A program made the translations under genes and the position numbers. The notes below the pieces were generated by a model. The model was not told the DNA's origin and made no database searches. It saw only the letters and a program-made list of their open reading frames with translations. 64,000 bases of DNA from Agrocybe praecox. Lineage: Eukaryota > Basidiomycota > Agaricomycetes > Agaricales > Agrocybaceae. This document shows, piece after piece, positions 14,116 to 26,790 of the stretch. Location: assembly GCA_964017145.1 (NCBI GenBank), contig OZ024850.1:310001-374000 (forward strand), given 5' to 3'. How positions within the stretch are numbered: the first letter of the stretch is position 1; the number at the start of each line of letters is the position of its first letter.

Positions 14116-16266
14116 ATGGCTTTTGAAAGCTCTCCGATTCTCACTGCTGTCTTTAGTTTGCTAGGTGCCTATGGGGCATATATATGGTTCAACGCTGTTA
14201 CAACAGCTTACAAGGTTTCATTTTACTATGTGCTATGAGTTGGAGGCGACCGACTAATCGTCACATCTTACTAGCTTCGACACGTTCCCACCATTGGCTC
14301 CTCTGGCATTTTCACGTCTTACATTGATGCGTACAAGTACTTCCGTCATGGGCATGAAATAATACAAGAGGGATACCAGAAGGTGATTCACAAGTGTCCG
14401 CCGTGCTATCTCTTGCAACCTCTTATGACTTTTCGTTGCTTCAGTTCCATGGAAATGCATTCAAAATTCCGTTGATGTCGAGGTGGCTTGTCGTTATTAG
14501 TGGTCCTCAGATGCTGGATGACATTCGTCGTGCGGACAATGATTTGATGTCTTTCGATGATGCTGTAGCGGAGGTATGAATCCCCAGTTTCTTTCAGTTT
14601 TTTTTTTACTGAAATTCTGATTTTATGTTAGACCCTTCAAACTGATTATACGATGGGAAAACACCTTCGTCAAGAGAACTTCCACATTGCTACTGTACGC
14701 ACACCGTTGACACGAAACCTTGGAGTCAAGTTCTTTGATATCAAGGATGAGATTGAGACCGCGTTCTTGGATATCATCCCACCACGGGAAAATGGTGGGT
14801 ATTGTTGAATATATGTGATAGATGTTGGTTCTTATTACTGAGCAACCATTCAGAATGGACTTCTGTGCCTGCTCTTTTCACGATTATGAAGGTTGTAGTC
14901 CGAACAAGTAACCGTCTCTTTGTCGGTTTGCCGTTATGTAAGTCGCGTTTCTACCATTAAGTCGTTCAAACAAATTGACAAATTGATGGTTCTTTTTATA
15001 CCATAGGTCGAGACCCGGACTACATGAAGCTCAATATAGAGTACACCATCGATGTTGTGAAGACAGGAACCTTGATAAACATGTTTCCTACGCCCATAAA
15101 ACCGTGCGTATGATATTTTTATGCACGAACTGTGCATGCTAACTGGATGGATGCTTCAGAATTGTTGGGAGACTACTAAGTAATGTGCGCGCCAATGAGG
15201 ACCGCATAATCCGTCATGTAGGTCCTATGATCGAGGAACAGTTGGAGCAGGAGAGGATACATGGGCGTGATTGGGAAGGCAGGCCTGTAAGCAAGTCCAC
15301 AAAGAATCTCTGGTATAGTACATGCTTAGTTAATTTGTCTAACAGAACAACTTGATTAGCTGGATGCTTGAAGATGCTCCAGAGAAAAACAAAACCATTC
15401 GAGACTTTGCCGCACGCGTCTTGACCATCAACTTTGCTGCTATTCATACCACTTCTCAGGTCAGTTGTTCTGATCTTATCATGCAGTTGCCCTCCCCTGA
15501 AAATTTGTGTCCCATAGGCCTTGACACACGCCCTTTTTGATCTTGCGGCGCGCCCGGAGTACATCGCGCCCCTTCGAGAGGAAGTAGAACGAGTTATACA
15601 AGCGGAGGGTTGGACAAAGGTTTCCATGGGGAAGATGCGCAAGGTTGATAGTTTCATTAAGGAATCCCAGCGTATGACTGTTGGGGCAAGTGAGTGATGG
15701 ATTGGTTCTACGATACATGCTCTGTGAACTGACCCTTACACAGTCCAAATGAACCGCAAGCTTTTGAAAAATTTCACATTTTCCAATGGAGTGACTCTGC
15801 CCGCTGGTACTCATGTCGCTGTTGCTACGAATGCTACACACATGGACGAGGTTCGTGATATGAAAGCTGAAGGCAAGTAGCCATGACTTAACTCCCCCGC
15901 ATCCAGAATATCTACGAGAACGCACACGAGTTCAACGGCTTCAGATATGTCGACATGCGAGATGAAGGGGAGAACATGAAGCACCAGATTGTGTCCCTCA
16001 GCCCCGAGTCGTTAAACTTCGGAACCGGCCGCCATGCTTGGTATATATTCTTTCTTTGTTCGTAATAACATCGACTAATTTGTTGGATTAGTCCCGGCCG
16101 TTTCTTTGCTGCCAATGAATTGAAATGCATGCTAGCGTTCATCGTCCTCAATTATGATGTCAAGCTTCCCAACAACGGTGCACGCCCTCAGAATCATTGG
16201 CTCCAAGGGCGTATCTCTCCCAATAGTTCTGCGCAGGTCTTGTTCAGGAAACGACGGGATGATTAA
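14116..16266 (+). CDS. Cytochrome P450 (ent-kaurene-oxidase-like), copy B
   Basis: Paralogue of the minus-strand P450 at 9148-11230. ATG 14116 gives a short N-terminal membrane anchor (MAFESSPILTAVFSLLG). Motifs in order: a C-helix-region segment around MGKHLRQENFH, I-helix INFAAIHTTS, K-helix SFIKESQRM (ExxR), NRKLLKNFTFSNGVTLPAGT, and haem loop FGTGRHACPGRFF with the Cys codon split by an intron (TG|T, at about 16040-16091) as in copy A. It ends LFRKRRDD at 16266. About ten short introns interrupt it. It looks complete. The opposite orientation relative to copy A, with RCE1 between them, suggests an inverted duplication or a duplication followed by an inversion. Substrate unknown. Confidence 0.9.
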
Positions 16267-17071
16267 GCTCGGGATTCTTCTGTATAACAGTCAACACATG
16301 AATGACTGGGTCTTTTCTCATATTTTGTAACATAGCGCACATTAACGGATTCGAGGATTATGTTTTCTAGGCACAAATTGTATTAAAGTAATTAAATTAT
16401 GCCAATAATTTGCAATTCCCAAAATAGGAACTTTCTTCCATATGTGGAATAGCCTGTTTGCATTCCTTTTTTCTTGGAACTTTAAATTTGCTTTCCAACA
16501 TCAACTTCGTGATTGATGTCCAATTTATCAAGCTTCAAGTTTCGTTCTAATAATCACTTCTGAGGATAGTTATACATTTCAGTAACATCGTCAAATACGT
16601 GCATTTTGCCCTTTCTGTGCAAATACACCCCTAATCATCTATAATAACGAATTTTTTAAAGTGTACAATATGTACATTCATAATATACAGACCTAGCAAT
16701 GATTGACTTCGGAATTTTTATAGACCCCTTATTCGGCTCCCGTTTCTTATGGAGCACCTTGTACGTACAACATTTTTGCGTAGCTATGGTTCTCTGCCGG
16801 GCTATGCAAACATAAAAACATCTTCCATTGAATGCTACTGCGTCTTGCTTCGGAGTAACAGTATTGCTGTGCAGCGTTGGTGCAGCGCTACTTGCGCCAG
16901 GTACGCCGCTTCTGGTAAGCATAACATATAGAATTACGTAATCAGTGCCTGTGCCATGTTGCTGTGTTCGCGAAACGCGAGTGGTTTCCTACCAAATACT
17001 TGCTTATATTCCTTGCTACCGTTCGTTCTTTCCTAGTGAAAGAGAAATAAACGGTAAAGCGCTCCCTTAAA
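16267..17071. other. Intergenic P450-B / chitin synthase
   Basis: AT-rich 3' flank followed by the chitin synthase promoter. Overlapping 60-90 codon frames at 16656-16931 on both strands show no protein character. No TATA box at a convincing distance. Confidence 0.5.
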
Positions 17072-20000
17072 ATGTCTCGGTACCCAGAGGTATTCTTTAT
17101 AATTATTCTTGCGAGGAGGAAACACTGATGAATGTTTACAGGCTGATGAAGCCCAGCGTGGTCATTACAATGACGGTTACTCGCCGTATCCAGCGACGAC
17201 GACACCCAACCCATACGAGCAGTATGACCTGCAACAACAAGCGCACCCAAATCCTTATGAACATCCACCAAGACAAGTGCAATATGGGTCTGGCCAGGGA
17301 GCACCTTTGGCTGACCCTTTTGAACCACCACGCAGTCCATTTACTTCGCCGCCACCACCACCCAACTTATACCTACCACAGCATGTAGAATCAGGATACG
17401 GAGCTTACAGACCAACCATGTCGCCTGTACACCCCTTGTCGCCGCCTCCAACGATGCTGGTTCCACCACCTCCCCCACAAGGAGGGTTCACCGCACCAGG
17501 GCGTTCCGTAACTCCAGGATCTTTATATCCGTCTGGATACGACCTACACGACGACAATAATATCGACATGGACGCTGGTGATATGCCACTGTTGCGTCGG
17601 GATCCGTCGTCAATGTCATCAATGCCTCAATTCCCGGGCGGGTATGATGGAGATGAAGCTGGAGGTAGTGATGACAGGTCGGAGAACAATATTCGTTACG
17701 GAAGAATTCCGCAGAGAGTTCCTCGTCGATACAAGACGATCAAGAAAGTCGAGTAAGTACTTGTTATGTTCGAGTTTGCGCCACCTATACCTGATCTGCG
17801 CGGTTAGACTCTTTCATGGAAACTTTGTTCTGGATAATGCAGTGCCCAAGAAACTTTTAGATATGTGTGCCAACCGTACCGAGCGCGAGTTCACTCATAT
17901 GAGATACTCCGCTGCAACTTGCGACCCTAACGACTTCAAGGACTCCGGATTTACTCTACGACAAGTCCACTACGACCCCCCACGAAGAACGGAATTATTC
18001 ATTGTCATGACAATGTATAACGAGGATGAGGAACTTTTTTGCCGCACCATGCACGGTGTGATCAAGAACGTGGCTCATTTGTGCAAACGTGATCGCAGTA
18101 AAACCTGGGGTAAAGACGGTTGGAAGAAGGTCGTAGTGTGTATTGTCAGCGATGGAAGAGGAAAGATCAACTCACGGACTCTGAGTGTCATTGCTGCAAT
18201 GGGAGCATATCAGGAGGGCGTAGCAAAGACCAAAATCGGGAAGCAGGACGTTACTGCGCACATCTATGAATATACCACCCAGAGTACGTCCATGAATCTT
18301 GGCAATGTTTTTTCCCCACTAACACATCGGTCAACAGTCTCCGTTACACCATCTCTGAAGATCGAAGGCGCAGAGAAGGGCACAGTGCCCGTCCAAGTCA
18401 TCTTCTGCCTCAAGGAGAAAAACCAAAAAAAGATCAACTCGCATAGATGGTTTTTCAATGCCTTTGGTGCGATTCTGCAACCCAACGTCTGCGTGCTATT
18501 AGATGTCGGTACTATGCCCGGGCCAACTTCAATTTACCATTTATGGAAGGCCTTCGATATCAACTCTAACGTCGGTGGTGCTTGTGGTGAAATCGTAGCA
18601 CTGAAAGGCAAATACGGACGCAATCTAATCAACCCGCTCGGTGCGCTTTTTTCCCTCGACAATTTTACTGAGTCCCCATGCTGAGACTTCTACAGTTGCT
18701 GCCCAAAACTTCGAGTATAAAATGTCGAATATTCTCGATAAACCTCTGTACGTCTACCCTTTTTGAACATAGATGCCATGAATTCACGTCTTCATTCTTA
18801 CAGGGAATCGGTATTTGGATATATCTCTGTGTTACCTGGTGCTTTCAGTGCCTACAGGTACATTGCATTGCAAAACGATGCCACAGGCCAAGGTCCATTG
18901 CAGAAGTATTTTCTGGGAGAGACGATGGTATGTTGACGTCGTATTAAATTCCAACCTCGCTAATCTATCTTTTACCCAGCACGGTGCAGGCGCGGACATC
19001 TTCACTGCTAATATGTACCTTGCTGAAGATCGAGTAAGCTGACGTTCATGAGGGGCTTTTCTACCTATAATTACTGACTCTGTATGGCGTGCAGATCCTG
19101 TGTTGGGAGCTGGTGTCTAAACGAGGTGGATCTTGGATTTTGCACTATGTGAAGTCTGCCTACGCTGTCACCGATGTGCCAGATCAGGTGACGAAGCTTG
19201 CTTCATTCATCGTTGTGTTGTGGTGCTGAACAATCTTCTAGGTTCCTGAGCTGATTTCACAACGTCGTCGTTGGCTGAACGGCTCCTTCTTTGCTGCTGT
19301 ACATTCAACGGTTCACTTCCACTATATCTATCGGTCAAGTCATACGTTCATTCGAAAGGCATGGATCCATGTGGAAATGATTTATCAATTGTTCAACTTA
19401 ATCTTCTCATGGTTTGGTATCGTACGTTGCTTCCGACTATCATATTTAAAGCAAATCCGTCTGACGCCTTACTTTTAGGCTAACTACTACATCGCTTTTG
19501 CTATTCTGTCTGATGCTATGGAGGACCCATCTTTCCATATCAAGGGCATTGCTACCGTCAATGTTATCCTCAACTATTTCTACTTGGGCTTGCTTATGAT
19601 GTGCTTCATCTTATCTCTGGGTAATCGACCTCAGGGAAGTAAGTGGGGATATACGACTGCAATGATAGGCTTTTCAATAATCACGGTTTACATGACGGTG
19701 CGTAGTCAACTTTGGATTGCGTTTTCTCAGAATTGCGTTTTCTTATTTACTTTGCTCGATTGCTCTCAGGTTGCTGCGTTCCTATTGGCATTTAAGGGTA
19801 TCGAGAATTTAGCGAAAGCAGACGGGCCGTTGACCTTTGGAGACATCTTTACGAATCCAATCTTCAGGAACATTGTCATTTCGCTATTGGCTACCTTGGG
19901 CTTGTATTTCCTTGCTAGTATTATCTTCGTAAGTTCAAGCTTGAAAGCCTCTTTGCAAGTATGTTTTGCTAATTTATTGTAGTTTGAACCCTGGCACATG

Positions 20001-20698
20001 ATCACTTCATTTATTCAATATCTACTAATGGCACCTTCTTACATCAATGTGTTGAACGTCTATGCAGTAAGCGAGGCTTATCGCTATCCTATATCTTGAT
20101 GATCCTAACGTTTGGTTTGCTCAGTTTGCAAATGTGCATGACGTATCCTGGGGAACCAAGGGAGACAACACAGTTGCTAAAGACCTTGGGACAGTTGCCA
20201 CGGGAAAAAAGGATGGCGAAGTCGAAGCTGAGGTACCGACCGATGAGAAAGATATCAATGCTCTCTACGAAGATGCAATCCATGTGCTGCAAACAAAACC
20301 GCCCAAAGTAGAGAGCAAACCGGATAAAAATACACAGCAGGAGGATTATTATAGGTCGTTCAGAACAAAGTGGGTTGCTTCCTTAATTGCTCTAGCCCTT
20401 GTATTGACTGCGTTCCCTTTCGGTGTCTTTTGCTGGTAGCGTTTTGCTTGCTTGGGTATTAACGAATGCACTTCTTGGTGCTGCTATCACGACTACCAAC
20501 TCGAAGGCATCGGATGGAGGTGCAAATAAAGCGGTCAATGGTTACATGGGATTTTTGCTGGCCTCCGTTGCTGGGCTCGCGCGTGCGTTTTATCCTTGTA
20601 TTAGTGATAATGATTTGCTGACTCGAAACCTCCCGACAGTCATTCGCTTTGTAGGATCAACGATGTATATGGTCATCCGCCTTTTCGCTGGAGAGTAA
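17072..20698 (+). CDS. Chitin synthase (class I-III type, GT2)
   Basis: Processive membrane glycosyltransferase polymerising UDP-GlcNAc into chitin. Exon 1 is only 17072-17089 (MSRYPE). Exon 2 (17142-17752) is a Pro/Tyr-rich cytosolic N-terminal region with poly-Pro runs. Conserved blocks follow: [52 protein letters not shown], the LLDVGT metal-binding stretch, an ED-containing segment YLAEDRILCWE, and the catalytic [14 protein letters not shown] motif (QxxRW, about 19255-19300). Multiple C-terminal transmembrane helices come after these. The end needs an intron at about 20369-20440 (GTGGGT...GTAG) to give [16 protein letters not shown]; without it the frame stops early. About a dozen introns in all. 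Family certain; exact class not assigned. Confidence 0.92.
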
Positions 20699-22179
20699 AA
20701 AAAAGAATTCTTGGACATTGGACTGTATACCCTTGAGCGCCAAATGCTGTATCGATTTATGGATGTGGAGGACCCTTCAAGAAGCAAAACGATGTACAAA
20801 CTTTGACGATCTTACGACGTGTATCCGACTTTCAGTTACGCACTATTAATGTATTGGGCTCAGCTTATGGGTGGCTCCTGTTTGATGGACGGTTCACACT
20901 GATGGTAGCGAACCCAAAGCAATTCTTCTTGGACTGTTTTTCTGTGCTTTATAGGCCTCCGTTATAATTATTGACAATCTGTCTCTTTTACACTTTTACA
21001 CATATTATTTTGTTCGTGTACGAAATCTTTGGCATGTTGCTACGTATAATCTAAATCAAATTTTGGTAGAAGATTTATCATAGATGGTGTCTATGTTCTC
21101 TGCATTATGCTCGCGCGCTAAATCGCCTGACCTTACACTTCTTAGCATCCTCTTTACATCATTTTTTCTTTCGTATTTAAATGGACTCATAAGAAGTATA
21201 TAACATATTTTGCTTTCGTGTAATCTTAATTAGGTACTGGGAAAGTGCCTTTCTAGCATTCAATTGTGCTTGCTCCGACTAGTATGCTTGTCCGTTCTTA
21301 CACTTACGTTGATTTATTCAAAAGTGTGGAGACGGTAGTTAATAGATACATAAGTAAGCAAGCAGGTTCAGAATCCGGTCCATTTTAATGTGTATTGAGC
21401 AATTCTAATCCATAAATATACCGACCTCGACCGCGTGCTGTCCTCACGACACAGGGGCTCCGGAGACACTTCCCCAAAAAATTAATAACTTTCGTTACTG
21501 AGAACAATTATTTCTGGAGATATAAATATAGTATTTCTGTACTGGTCTATGTATAGAATAACTGCGCTTTTTACAAGTAAACGTTAAATGCTAAACGCTG
21601 ACATCGAGAGGGAAATATGGAACGACTGGTGAGATATAGTAGGCCGCCTAGAGGTTGATCGAGGTAGCTGAAGAGTCTTGGGTCATCGAAGATTCTAGTT
21701 TAATGATAGCTCGGTGATTTCTGCATCATCATCATCATACGAATAATTTTTTTTCGCATGAGCAATCATGTCTGGCCCATATTAATTATCACAAGGGCAC
21801 AGCCCAACGGAACGACCTCGATACACCTAATGATCATGCAACTCAAATGCAACTTGAAGCTTGATCATGTACAGGAGTCAGGAGTTGAACGTTGAACGTT
21901 GAGCGCTTATAGTGAGTTTCAAGCGGTCAAGGGTGTTAGAAACGCAGAAATAAATTTACAAAAAAAATTAAAGCCAAATGTACCATTTCCCGCATGTATT
22001 CAGTATTCTCAAGCATTCGTTGAAGATGTCCGAGATGCCCGAATAGGGGTTTGTCTAGATTCTTATTTGTTTTAGTCGTTGTTACCAAATATCGTTCCGC
22101 CTGAGCTCAGAGCCTCGCTAACTCTTGGTTCAATAATCACCAAAACCCCTGTTCTGCCAGGATCTCATATGATTCACTC
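20699..22179. other. Intergenic chitin synthase / AP-2 sigma
   Basis: AT-rich 1.5 kb with no supportable gene. It contains a five-copy CAT microsatellite (21724-21738) and a three-unit 7 bp tandem repeat GTTGAAC/GTTGAAC/GTTGAGC (21884-21904). The proximal part is the chitin synthase 3' UTR. Confidence 0.5.
21884..21904. repeat. 7 bp tandem repeat, three units
   Basis: GTTGAAC, GTTGAAC and GTTGAGC in direct succession about 280 bp upstream of the AP-2 sigma ATG. Probably a simple replication-slippage repeat. Confidence 0.6.
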
Positions 22180-22874
22180 ATGATTCGGTTTATACTCGTA
22201 CAGGTAAGCTCCAACGTATATCATACCCTTCCTTAACCTTATAACTTACTTTTAGAACCGACAAGGGAAAACGAGATTATCTAAGTGGTACGTGCCATAC
22301 GATGACGACGAGAAAGTAAGCTTGAGAAGTACAGGGCGATGGGTTTAGTTGAAACATAAATCGCAGGTCCGACTGCGTGGGGAAGTGCACCGCTTAGTCG
22401 CCCCCAGGGACCAGAAATATCAGTCAAACTTTGTCGAGGTGCGTGGTTCCGATACGAAATACTGGGACGCCAAAGCTTACTGGCAATCCAGTTTCGCAAT
22501 TATAAAATAGTTTACAGACGATATGCTGGGCTTTTCTTCTGCTTGTGTGTCGATGCCAACGACAATGAGCTGGCTTATCTTGAAGCCATCCACCTCTTCG
22601 TTGAAGTCCTAGGTCAGTCCCCGAAGTGTCCCAATTTAACTGATGATAATCATAGGTATCTTAGATACATTCTTTGACAATGTCTGCGAACTCGATTTAG
22701 TATTTAACTTCTATAAGGTCAGCACATTTTTTGGCTCTACCTGCTTTGCTCCTCTGACCTTTCCCAAACCAGGTTTACGCTATCCTTGATGAAATATTTC
22801 TCGCGGGTGAGATCGAGGAAACTAGCAAGGATGTCGTGTTATCTCGACTAGAAGAGCTTGAGAAATTGGAGTAA
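22180..22874 (+). CDS. APS2: AP-2 complex small subunit sigma
   Basis: Sigma adaptin of the AP-2 clathrin adaptor acting in endocytosis at the plasma membrane. The gene is entirely in short exons: 22180-22203, 22256-22315, 22367-22438, 22492-22612, 22665-22717 and 22773-22874, all with GT-AG introns. The joined frame is 143 residues, essentially the family length. It begins [20 protein letters not shown] and contains [38 protein letters not shown] and [16 protein letters not shown]. These are hallmark segments of sigma2 rather than sigma1 or sigma3. The hydrophobic pocket forming the dileucine-binding site lies in this conserved core. No defects are seen. Confidence 0.93.
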
Positions 22875-23630
22875 AGGTTAATGCATCATTCTGTTCTTCC
22901 CGTCGCACAAATGTATCCACTGTTTTGGAGTTACCAAGAGGCCCTAAGCTTACTCATGCCAGGCCCTCAGGACAAGTGTGTGATTCCTTCAACTCAAATT
23001 GCTTAAAAATATTAGACGTTACTCTATCAAGGTCGATATTTGCCATTCAAATTTCAATCACCCGCAAATTGGCCGACAGATATCCATCGAGGTCCTATAC
23101 CGCGGCTTTTTGTCAACCACTTTGTGCATGCACTGGTCTATCCCACTTCTGTTTTTAACCAACCAATTGGTGAAAGGATGTACCCCGTTAATTCAACATA
23201 TCTGTACCCTATTTTCCGGACTGGGATAGGGTGTGCATTTTTACAGTGATTACGCACATCTTTGGAAACTCAACTCCGAGTTATCATCGTCTTTGGCTAC
23301 CCATCGCTTAATCTCTGTCTTAGGTGGATCAATACCAACAGCTATAATGTGGAGACTTGCATCAAATTATTAGATTGGATACAGGGCTTTCTCATAGTCG
23401 TATCCCACACCAAAATACGGAACACATAAAATATTCATAATACCTTCGAGTCGGTGCTTTTAACGTGGTGCATCTGGAAAGATATACTCATGTTTTTCGC
23501 TCTATGTTAGGATTTTATGAGAAGAAAAGGATATTCTGGGCCTGGAAAATCCTCGGAAATTCGTGCAGCGCCTGATGACGGAATCAAAGCTTATTCTCTT
23601 CAACAGCGAAGAGCAGTTTGGGGGCTATCT

Positions 23631-23985
23631 TCATCTTCGCAAGCTAACAATGCTATTCGTGAGTGAATACTTATTTGTGTAAAGTGTTACACAGATTTTG
23701 CAACTTTGTAAATCAGGTAATCGTCGGATGGCAAAAACCAAATTATCCCTAGCTTTTCTCACGTCCTCAATGTTCAAATCGGCCACTGGGGACGCGCTTG
23801 CCATATGTGATCCACGGCTGAAATCCATATCCATGTAGCGCTTATCAAACAATCTAAGACCTCCGTAACATCTAGGTACAGGTCCACTCGACCCGGCTAC
23901 CTGAATGTTGCAGAGCGACGGAAGGTCCTCGAAGGTCTCAATTTGCTGCTTTTCGACGGACCACTCTGTTAGTAGTTACCAACCA
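23631..23985 (-). pseudogene. Unrecognised coding-like fragment
   Basis: A minus-strand frame is open for about 115 codons without an ATG at a sensible place. Its protein-like composition includes segments such as KQQIETFEDLPSLCNIQV, RCYGGLRLFDKRYMDMDF and DLNIEDVRKARDNLVFAIRRL. The adjacent 23511-23650 also has a plus-strand frame that looks coding (ENPRKFVQRLM..., GGYLHLRKL). No start, promoter or family can be assigned. It may be a relic of a gene or mobile element, or an internal exon of something unannotated. Confidence 0.3.
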
Positions 23986-24332
23986 TGCCCGACGACCCCG
24001 TCTACGATTACGACGTTCGCATGGCATCCACGTGGCTCAACCGTATCTATAGAAGTATCACTCAACAATTATCGTCGTGCAACGATCGCCTTTTCCAGCT
24101 TTTTTCGTATGAGAGGGAAGGTTTCTGTTGGCGAAATGGTCTTGAGAATGGGGTATAATCAGCCCCCGGAGATCTCCCTCTGGGCCCGAAATGCCTCCGT
24201 CTCGGTTTTCCACGATGACTAGTTCATATATAATACTCTTCGGAAGCGACAGTCTATTTGTCTTTTCGTGCTTATTTCTTGCTCTTTTTTTCCAGCCACG
24301 ACTTGTCCTTTCCATCTCTTGGTGGTTGCCGA

Positions 24333-24342
24333 TATATATAAG
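24333..24342 (+). promoter_or_regulatory. TATA box of F-box-like gene 1
   Basis: TATATATAAG about 250 bp upstream of the ATG. The leader appears spliced: a GTATGT donor at 24509 and a TATTATAG acceptor ending at 24570 remove a 62 nt leader intron just before the start codon. Confidence 0.45.
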
Positions 24343-24587
24343 GCCCCTGTTGGAATTGGGCCTTGCATCAGTTCTACCCCACCCCACCCCCGGCTTCCGC
24401 TTTCCTTTCTTCGGGCTCCCTCCTCATACCTTGAAGGTTTTGGACGTCTCTCGGTCGCGCAGGCGGTTGAAAAATCCGCTTTCCTTCGTCACTCCCTTTG
24501 TGGAGTTGGTATGTGTCTGATTCTAAAGTCGACCCTGCATTATCTCGGTTTATTTATTCATCTATTATAGGTTATGCTCCAATTTGC

Positions 24588-25804
24588 ATGGAACTGACAT
24601 TGGAGACTTACCGAAACATTGTGAAGAATGTCAGCCGCGCCGATATTGCAGCGCTTTGTGGAGTTTCCCGTGGATTTCGACACGTCGCAGAACGCGCTCT
24701 TTATAACACCCTTTTCATGCAAAATGACGAAGAGACGGGCATTCTTTGTCGAACTTTGGAAAACTCTCCGAGGCTCGCAGCACATGTTGACGCCCTTACG
24801 ATTTATCTATCAGAGAGGAATAATGAACCTGATAGTGAGGATGAATATGACGATGAATCCGACACGGAACCTACAAGCCCCCGAGAGATGGATTGGTCTG
24901 CCGTTGCTCGAGCGCTGAAACAAACAAAGTACCTTCGCTACCTCAACGTCCACATTAATGATGGATCAACGACGTCAATGTCGTGGATCCTTTCCGAGAC
25001 CACTTTTCATCTCCGACGATTTCATTGCGACTTTGACTGGGACAGCAATCTTGTCGACTTTCTTAACAGGCAAATTGCTTTGGAAGACCTCTATCTTAAC
25101 GACTACAAAGATAACGAAGATCCGGGACCATCAGCCTCGTCTGGCAACCCTTCCGGTGCTTTACAACTCGAAAAAGGGTCTGTCGACAAACTGTCTACTT
25201 TGGAATGTACTTTCTCAGAGGCAGCCATGGCTATCATCCCCGGTCGACCCGTTACCCATTTGAAAACATGCTTTTCACACACGGAGGTAAACGCCAAACG
25301 AGCTGAAATGAACAACTTATTGTCCAAGACGGCCATGTCTACACAGTTTTTGAGATCCTTGGACATCGCAGACTCCTCCTATAACGGCCGGTTCTCGACA
25401 GAACTTTTACGATGTCTCGTTAATACGCGACCATTGCATGCTGAGCTTCGTCATCTCGGGATATTTGTGCTTCCCGTTGATGGGCGAGAGGTGCGCGAAT
25501 TTACTGCTATCACGTACGCCGTCATTGATGTTGATGATGCTCTTATTAGCGGCTCCGCTTTTACGGATTGCTCATGCGTTTCCCGAAATTGCAATCAGTC
25601 GAATTCGAAGTTTCTGACTGGCAACCTCCTCCCTCATCTTTTCCCGCCCTTCGAGCCCTAGCTGGCGAACTGCGCCTTTATAATCCTTCTGTGGTTAAAA
25701 TGATTTTTGTTAATGATTTTGATAGGAGTGTGGTCACGGCGGTAGACGGTGTTTGTCGTGTGGACACCGAAACAAGCACCGAGCTTCTCTGGCGAGAAAA
25801 ATAG
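24588..25804 (+). CDS. F-box-like / LRR-type protein 1
   Basis: Two exons, 24588-25490 and 25550-25804 (phase 0), give 385 residues. The N terminus LTLETYRNIVKNVSRADIAALCGVSRGFRHVAERALY has the spacing of a divergent fungal F-box, the Skp1-binding module of SCF ubiquitin ligases. A low-complexity acidic stretch (SEDEYDDESDTEPTS, around residue 90) follows, then a leucine-rich body (YLRYLNVHI, LEDLYLND, LRSLDIADSS, ELRHLGIFVLP). The ending FPKLQSVEFEVSDW is usual in Agaricomycete F-box families. Without the splice the frame stops in the intron. A shorter paralogue with the same layout sits at 34040-35155. The substrate is unknown, and F-box assignment rests on pattern similarity only. Confidence 0.75.
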
Positions 25805-26790
25805 CAACACTCCCCTACACTTCTTTGCCGATTTACCTTCATTATACCTTCTGCCTTCTCCCACATGACTTCCTTTTAGAAAGCGACACTCAACATACCC
25901 TCTTTTCCTATTTCCCTTCTTTCCTTATCTCGTTAATGCCCTCTTCACGACTTTTTTTTTCACAATCATTTCCTCATTTCGTTCCGTCTTTCGCTTCGGT
26001 TATTTACAGCTAATTCTCAGAGACGATTACTCACTGTTTCAACCCCTTGTAGCCTTACTTTCCCAATTCTTTATGTACATTTGTAGCATTAAGTTCACCC
26101 GTTTTATAGTTCATCTGATCCTTTCACCTTTTCGTATTCGTATCTTTGTTCTTTGTCATGCGCCTCGTTTCACGTCTTCCGGTTATCATCTGGTCCTTGA
26201 CATCCACTCCTTTGGTACAACCCTGTTTGCGTTTTACTTTTACAGAATCCCTATTCTAGTTCGTAGGTCTAGATCTAATGCGTAAATATAAGTAATCCTC
26301 TGAGCTACTCGGCATCAGAGAGTTTGAGAAAAACCAAGCTGTCTCAATATTATTTCAACCACGCCTGTCCACTGGGAGTTATGCCAAAGTTATGCATATG
26401 TCAACTATCGACGTGCCGATGGGCAAGACTTAAAATTAATTTGAAAACCTGGCTCGCGAACGGTTTTTTAGTATCCTCCAAGTTGATACCTTGAACAGTG
26501 ATCGCTATGTTCTTCGTATACTATACTCATGATCTCAGCACCATCATTTTAGCGGTTGGAGGATACAGGATTCAACTGGTATGGGTAGGAATGCAAAATT
26601 CAAATGGAGTGCCTCGAGAGGAAGATGTGCCGGATGCTCGGACCGTTGATTGATTGTTATATTTTGGTGACGCACGCAAATAAAGATCCAAAATTGGAAA
26701 TATTTTCCTATTGCAAACTGGAACCAGACTTGTTTTCTTACTTTTGCGACCTTTGTGTCGATCAGACGAACAGGAACCAAAGCTCGTCTT
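25805..26790. other. Intergenic F-box-like 1 / CCDC137-like
   Basis: Pyrimidine-rich 3' flank (25820-26280), then AT-rich sequence. Short frames lack protein features. No repeat or RNA gene seen. Confidence 0.5.

Larger units (their letters stand above)
22875..24587. other. Intergenic, with coding-like relic
   Basis: 1.7 kb between AP-2 sigma and the first F-box-like gene. A coding-like minus-strand stretch at 23631-23985 is listed separately. A TATA element and leader intron of the F-box gene lie at the right end. No intact gene is supported. Confidence 0.5.

Noticed and set aside
9148..16266. Terpenoid biosynthetic gene cluster
   Set aside because: Two ent-kaurene-oxidase-like P450s are present, but no terpene synthase, prenyltransferase, regulator or other tailoring enzyme occurs; RCE1 is housekeeping.
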